This document shows positions 6,478 to 8,515 of a stretch of DNA of 8,515 nucleotides, piece by piece (positions within the stretch are counted from its first letter, which is position 1; each line of letters opens with the position of its first letter). The DNA comes from Candidatus Aminicenantota bacterium. GTDB taxonomy: Bacteria; Acidobacteriota; Aminicenantia; UBA2199. The notes below the pieces were generated by a model. The model searched no databases, was not told the DNA's origin, and saw only the letters and a program-made list of their open reading frames with translations. The stretch lies in contig DAOWKX010000076.1 in assembly GCA_030639705.1 (NCBI GenBank), positions 1 to 8,515 on the forward strand, written 5' to 3'. The position numbers were made by a program, and so were the translations under genes.

Positions 6478-8286
6478 TCATTCTGATGGCCGAGCAGGTA
6501 TTACCCATAGCTTCTGACCGGGATATATCTTGGATCGGGAGCGAAGCCCGTTAATTCTGAGTAAAGTACTCAGATTCATTTTAAACTCTTTGGCGATTGA
6601 GTACGGTGTATCTCCTTTCCTGACTGTATACGCCATCACTCCCTTAAATTTTACCGACTGAATCCTCAGTTTTTGTCCCACACGGAGCACATTACTGGTC
6701 AGATTATTGAGCTCCTTTATCTTCTGGATTGTGGTATTAAAGGCCCTGGCAATTTGCTGAAGTGAATCGCCTCTTTTGACTTTATAGACCAGTTTCTCTT
6801 TTTCTTTATCTAACTTCAGTATCCGGGAGGTTTGACGTTTTCTCCCACCCCGATAGCTGGGAATTTTGAGTCGCTGTCTGGGTCTGATGAGAAAGCTACG
6901 TCGCAAACTATTCAACCGGGCAATGGCAGAAACAGAGGTTCGGTAGCGGCGAGCAATCCCCGAAACTGTTTCTCCTCTGCGAACATAATGGATGATATAG
7001 GTTGCCTCCGGAGGTACCCATCGTTTGAGTGACTGGATGGCATGGGCAGCCTGTTCGCCCAGACCAACCGGAATTTTCAACTGGTATTCAGCATCCGGAG
7101 TGGATCGGTGCCTGAGTTCCGGATTCAGTGTTGCTAAACTCTTCTGTCCCAGGTTCAACAACTTCGAGAGCGAAGAAAGGCGAAGGGGACGATTGACTGT
7201 CAAGGTTTCATACCTCAGCGGGGGATCAGGAGTTGGAAGAGTGAACCCGTACTGTTCGGGATTTTTGATAATCAAGAGGGTGGCAATAAACCGTGGAACA
7301 AAACGGGCTGTCTCTCTGGGAAGCATCACAAAAAGATCCCAGAAATTATCCAGGTAATTGATACGCTGGGCCCGAATGACTCTCTGAACTCTGAATTCCC
7401 CGCAATTATAAGAAGCCAGAGCAGTGGTCCAATCTCCAAAAATTGAATGAAGCTCATTTAGATATTTTATCGCAGCCTGAGTGGATTTTTCCGGATCCAT
7501 TCTCTCATCAATCCACCGGTTTTTCTTTAATCCGAAGCGATATCCGGTCGAAGATATAAATTGCCAGAGTCCCAGGGCGCGGGCGCGCGAATAGGCTCTC
7601 ACCTTGAAGCCACTTTCAATAACTGGAATCCAGGATAGTTCTTTCGGCAGGCCTTCTTTTTTCAAATGCTTCAGAATCATCTCTCTATACAATCCCGACC
7701 GCTTATAGGCATCCAGAAAATATTGTCTTTCTTTGGTCTGGAAACGTTCTATTTCTTTCATGACATACTTGTTTTCTGTAAGTGGTATTGCCTTATGGTT
7801 AACACCAACTGCAATAAGGTGAGAAGCATAGATTTCCTGAATCCTCTGGGCGATAAGTAGCCGGAGGTCATTTTTTTCTTGGAAATGTGGAGATTCTGGT
7901 GTTAATTCCAATTTAAGTATGATACTATAGGCTTCATCCAGCGCTGCCAATGCTGTATCAATATCTGCTTTCTCCCAGGCAATCTGGGCATCTTGATAGG
8001 CATCCAGAGCTTCTTCTAATATTTCAGCTGAATTTTCTTTTTCCTGGATAAGCTCCTCATCCTTATAAGGTTCTTCAGAATCAACCTGCCCCTTTTTTTT
8101 TTCTTGATTGTGAACAACAGTGGACTTTTCTGCTTCGGATTTCTCTTCACTTTTTTGTATTGAAGAATTGGAGGGTGATTTAGTTGAAGGTTTTAGCGTT
8201 GGTTTAGGTTGGGTTGTACAATTTAAATGAAATAACAAAATTATTATCCAAATATCTATAACCAGAATTGACTTGATTCTTTTCAT
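6478..8286 (-). CDS. mltD: MltD-like membrane-bound lytic murein transglycosylase with three LysM repeats
   Basis: A 602-residue probable lipoprotein. A basic and hydrophobic leader (1-22) ends at Cys23 (FHLNC), an off-consensus lipobox. Next come a Ser/Lys/Glu-rich low-complexity tether (about 24-85) and a helical, TPR-like stretch (about 86-160). The family 1 SLT domain (about 205-330) has IPVIESGF with catalytic Glu224, GLWQF (239-243) and ASYNCG (291-296). A linker domain and three LysM repeats follow at about 431-476, 500-543 and 552-597, each opening with a V-R/K-x-G-E/D motif. It should cleave the MurNAc-GlcNAc bond of peptidoglycan non-hydrolytically, giving anhydromuropeptides, while LysM holds the glycan. 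E. coli MltD has two LysM and about 450 residues, so this one is longer at both ends. The start at 8286 has no Shine-Dalgarno but lies just after a strong promoter, and the next Met is residue 176. Confidence 0.93.
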   Translation of the reverse strand: MKRIKSILVIDIWIIILLFHLNCTTQPKPTLKPSTKSPSNSSIQKSEEKSEAEKSTVVHNQEKKKGQVDSEEPYKDEELIQEKENSAEILEEALDAYQDAQIAWEKADIDTALAALDEAYSIILKLELTPESPHFQEKNDLRLLIAQRIQEIYASHLIAVGVNHKAIPLTENKYVMKEIERFQTKERQYFLDAYKRSGLYREMILKHLKKEGLPKELSWIPVIESGFKVRAYSRARALGLWQFISSTGYRFGLKKNRWIDERMDPEKSTQAAIKYLNELHSIFGDWTTALASYNCGEFRVQRVIRAQRINYLDNFWDLFVMLPRETARFVPRFIATLLIIKNPEQYGFTLPTPDPPLRYETLTVNRPLRLSSLSKLLNLGQKSLATLNPELRHRSTPDAEYQLKIPVGLGEQAAHAIQSLKRWVPPEATYIIHYVRRGETVSGIARRYRTSVSAIARLNSLRRSFLIRPRQRLKIPSYRGGRKRQTSRILKLDKEKEKLVYKVKRGDSLQQIARAFNTTIQKIKELNNLTSNVLRVGQKLRIQSVKFKGVMAYTVRKGDTPYSIAKEFKMNLSTLLRINGLRSRSKIYPGQKLWVIPARPSE

Positions 8287-8304
8287 TTTTATCTAAAAGG
8301 TAAC

Positions 8305-8333
8305 TTTATACCATGTCAATATTTTATAGTCAA
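8305..8333 (-). promoter_or_regulatory. Sigma70-type promoter for the mltD-like gene
   Basis: On the minus strand, TTGACT (8333-8328, five of six) and TATAAA (8310-8305, five of six) are 17 bases apart, with an extended -10 TG (8313-8312). Initiation is expected near 8298, leaving a leader of only about 11 bases before the ATG at 8286, without a Shine-Dalgarno. A nested TTGACA at 8319-8314 has only a poor -10 partner and is less likely. Confidence 0.6.
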
Positions 8334-8334
8334 C

Positions 8335-8515
8335 TTAATGAAGATCCCGAAATCCACCACCTAGATTTGGATATTTCCCCAAAACAAGATCAAGAAGGCG
8401 TGTCGGCTTCCCTTTGAACGGCTTGCGAATCCCATTTCTCGCCAATATCGAAAATGGGATGAGACGCTCCCAAAAACGATAAACGTTTTTGGGTAAAGTG
8501 AAAAGGGATAGCGAC
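8335..8515 (-). CDS. Possible partial ORF entering from the right edge (low confidence)
   Basis: A minus-strand frame is open from the window edge (first full codon 8514-8512) to a TAA at 8335-8337, giving 59 residues that end in GGGFRDLH. It shows no family motif that I recognise. The two other minus-strand frames are also open for more than 40 codons here, so openness is weak evidence, and most of the stretch can instead be explained by the inverted repeats at 8402-8515. The stop lies immediately upstream of the mltD -35. I list it only so that the frame is not lost. Confidence 0.15.
   Translation of the reverse strand, partial: SLSLFTLPKNVYRFWERLIPFSILARNGIRKPFKGKPTRLLDLVLGKYPNLGGGFRDLH
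8402..8515. repeat. Structured element: outer inverted repeat enclosing two hairpins
   Basis: Three nested or adjacent inverted repeats fill the right end. The outer arms are GCTTCCCTTT (8406-8415) and AAAGGGA-T-AGC (8502-8512), 10 pairs with one bulged T. As DNA, the repeat reaches the edge with GTCG (8402-8405) and CGAC (8512-8515). Hairpin A pairs ATCCCATTT-c-TCG (8429-8441) with CGAAAATGGGAT (8449-8460): 12 pairs, one bulge and a seven-base loop. Three further pairs, GCG/CGC (8425-8427 with 8465-8467), lie below it. Hairpin B is a perfect 10-pair CCCAAAAACG/CGTTTTTGGG (8469-8478, 8484-8493) with a five-base loop. No T-run follows either hairpin, so ordinary terminators are unlikely. A dispersed palindromic repeat/MITE or a structured RNA fits better. 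The element may continue beyond the window. Bases 8341-8401 show nothing clear apart from the possible partial ORF. Confidence 0.5.

Noticed and set aside
6832..7860. Plus-strand ORFs opposite the mltD-like gene
   Set aside because: They are antisense to the SLT and LysM coding sequence, with no promoter, ribosome site or family resemblance.
8419..8445. tRNA-like stretch with CGAATCCC and a following GCCA
   Set aside because: No acceptor stem, T-arm pairing or anticodon arm can be drawn; the bases are used by hairpin A of the structured element.
8469..8493. Perfect hairpin B as a rho-independent terminator
   Set aside because: No T-run follows on either strand, the T residues are inside the stem, and it lies within a larger paired structure.

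Overview
The window looks like ordinary chromosomal DNA from a diderm (Gram-negative-type) bacterium of moderate to low GC. The evidence is a lipoprotein-type lytic transglycosylase with LysM repeats, an AmpG-like muropeptide permease, and an EF-G paralogue resembling the spirochaete/deltaproteobacterial/mitochondrial EFG2 group. I cannot assign a phylum from sequence alone. Shine-Dalgarno motifs are weak or absent before most starts, and three of the likely promoters lie very close to their start codons.

Layout. Bases 1-374 (+) hold the C-terminal part of a phosphoreceiver domain, cut by the window edge. Bases 485-1996 (+) encode an AmpG-like MFS/PAT permease. It converges on a minus-strand block that, in transcription order, runs: mltD-like lytic transglycosylase (8286-6478), calcineurin-like metallophosphoesterase (6406-5339), EF-G paralogue (5208-3121, with its own strong promoter), and a membrane-anchored endonuclease/exonuclease/phosphatase-family protein (3097-2033). 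The last 114 bases (8402-8515) fold on paper into an outer stem enclosing two strong hairpins and probably belong to a dispersed repeat or structured RNA that reaches or passes the window edge. No gene-free stretch exceeds 300 bases.

How the genes may work together. The transglycosylase should release anhydro-muropeptides from peptidoglycan, and the AmpG-like permease is of the family that imports them, so the window holds two steps of wall recycling, though on opposite strands and under different promoters. The EF-G paralogue is outside any str operon context and is followed after 23 bases by the EEP-family gene, so those two are probably co-transcribed. The metallophosphoesterase and the EEP protein are both complete at their metal-binding motifs, but their substrates cannot be read from sequence.

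I see no CRISPR array, transposase, tRNA, rRNA or recognisable defence system. The points most worth checking are the structured element at the right edge, the EFG2-type identity of the EF-G, the short-leader starts, and an altered acidic pocket in the partial receiver domain.
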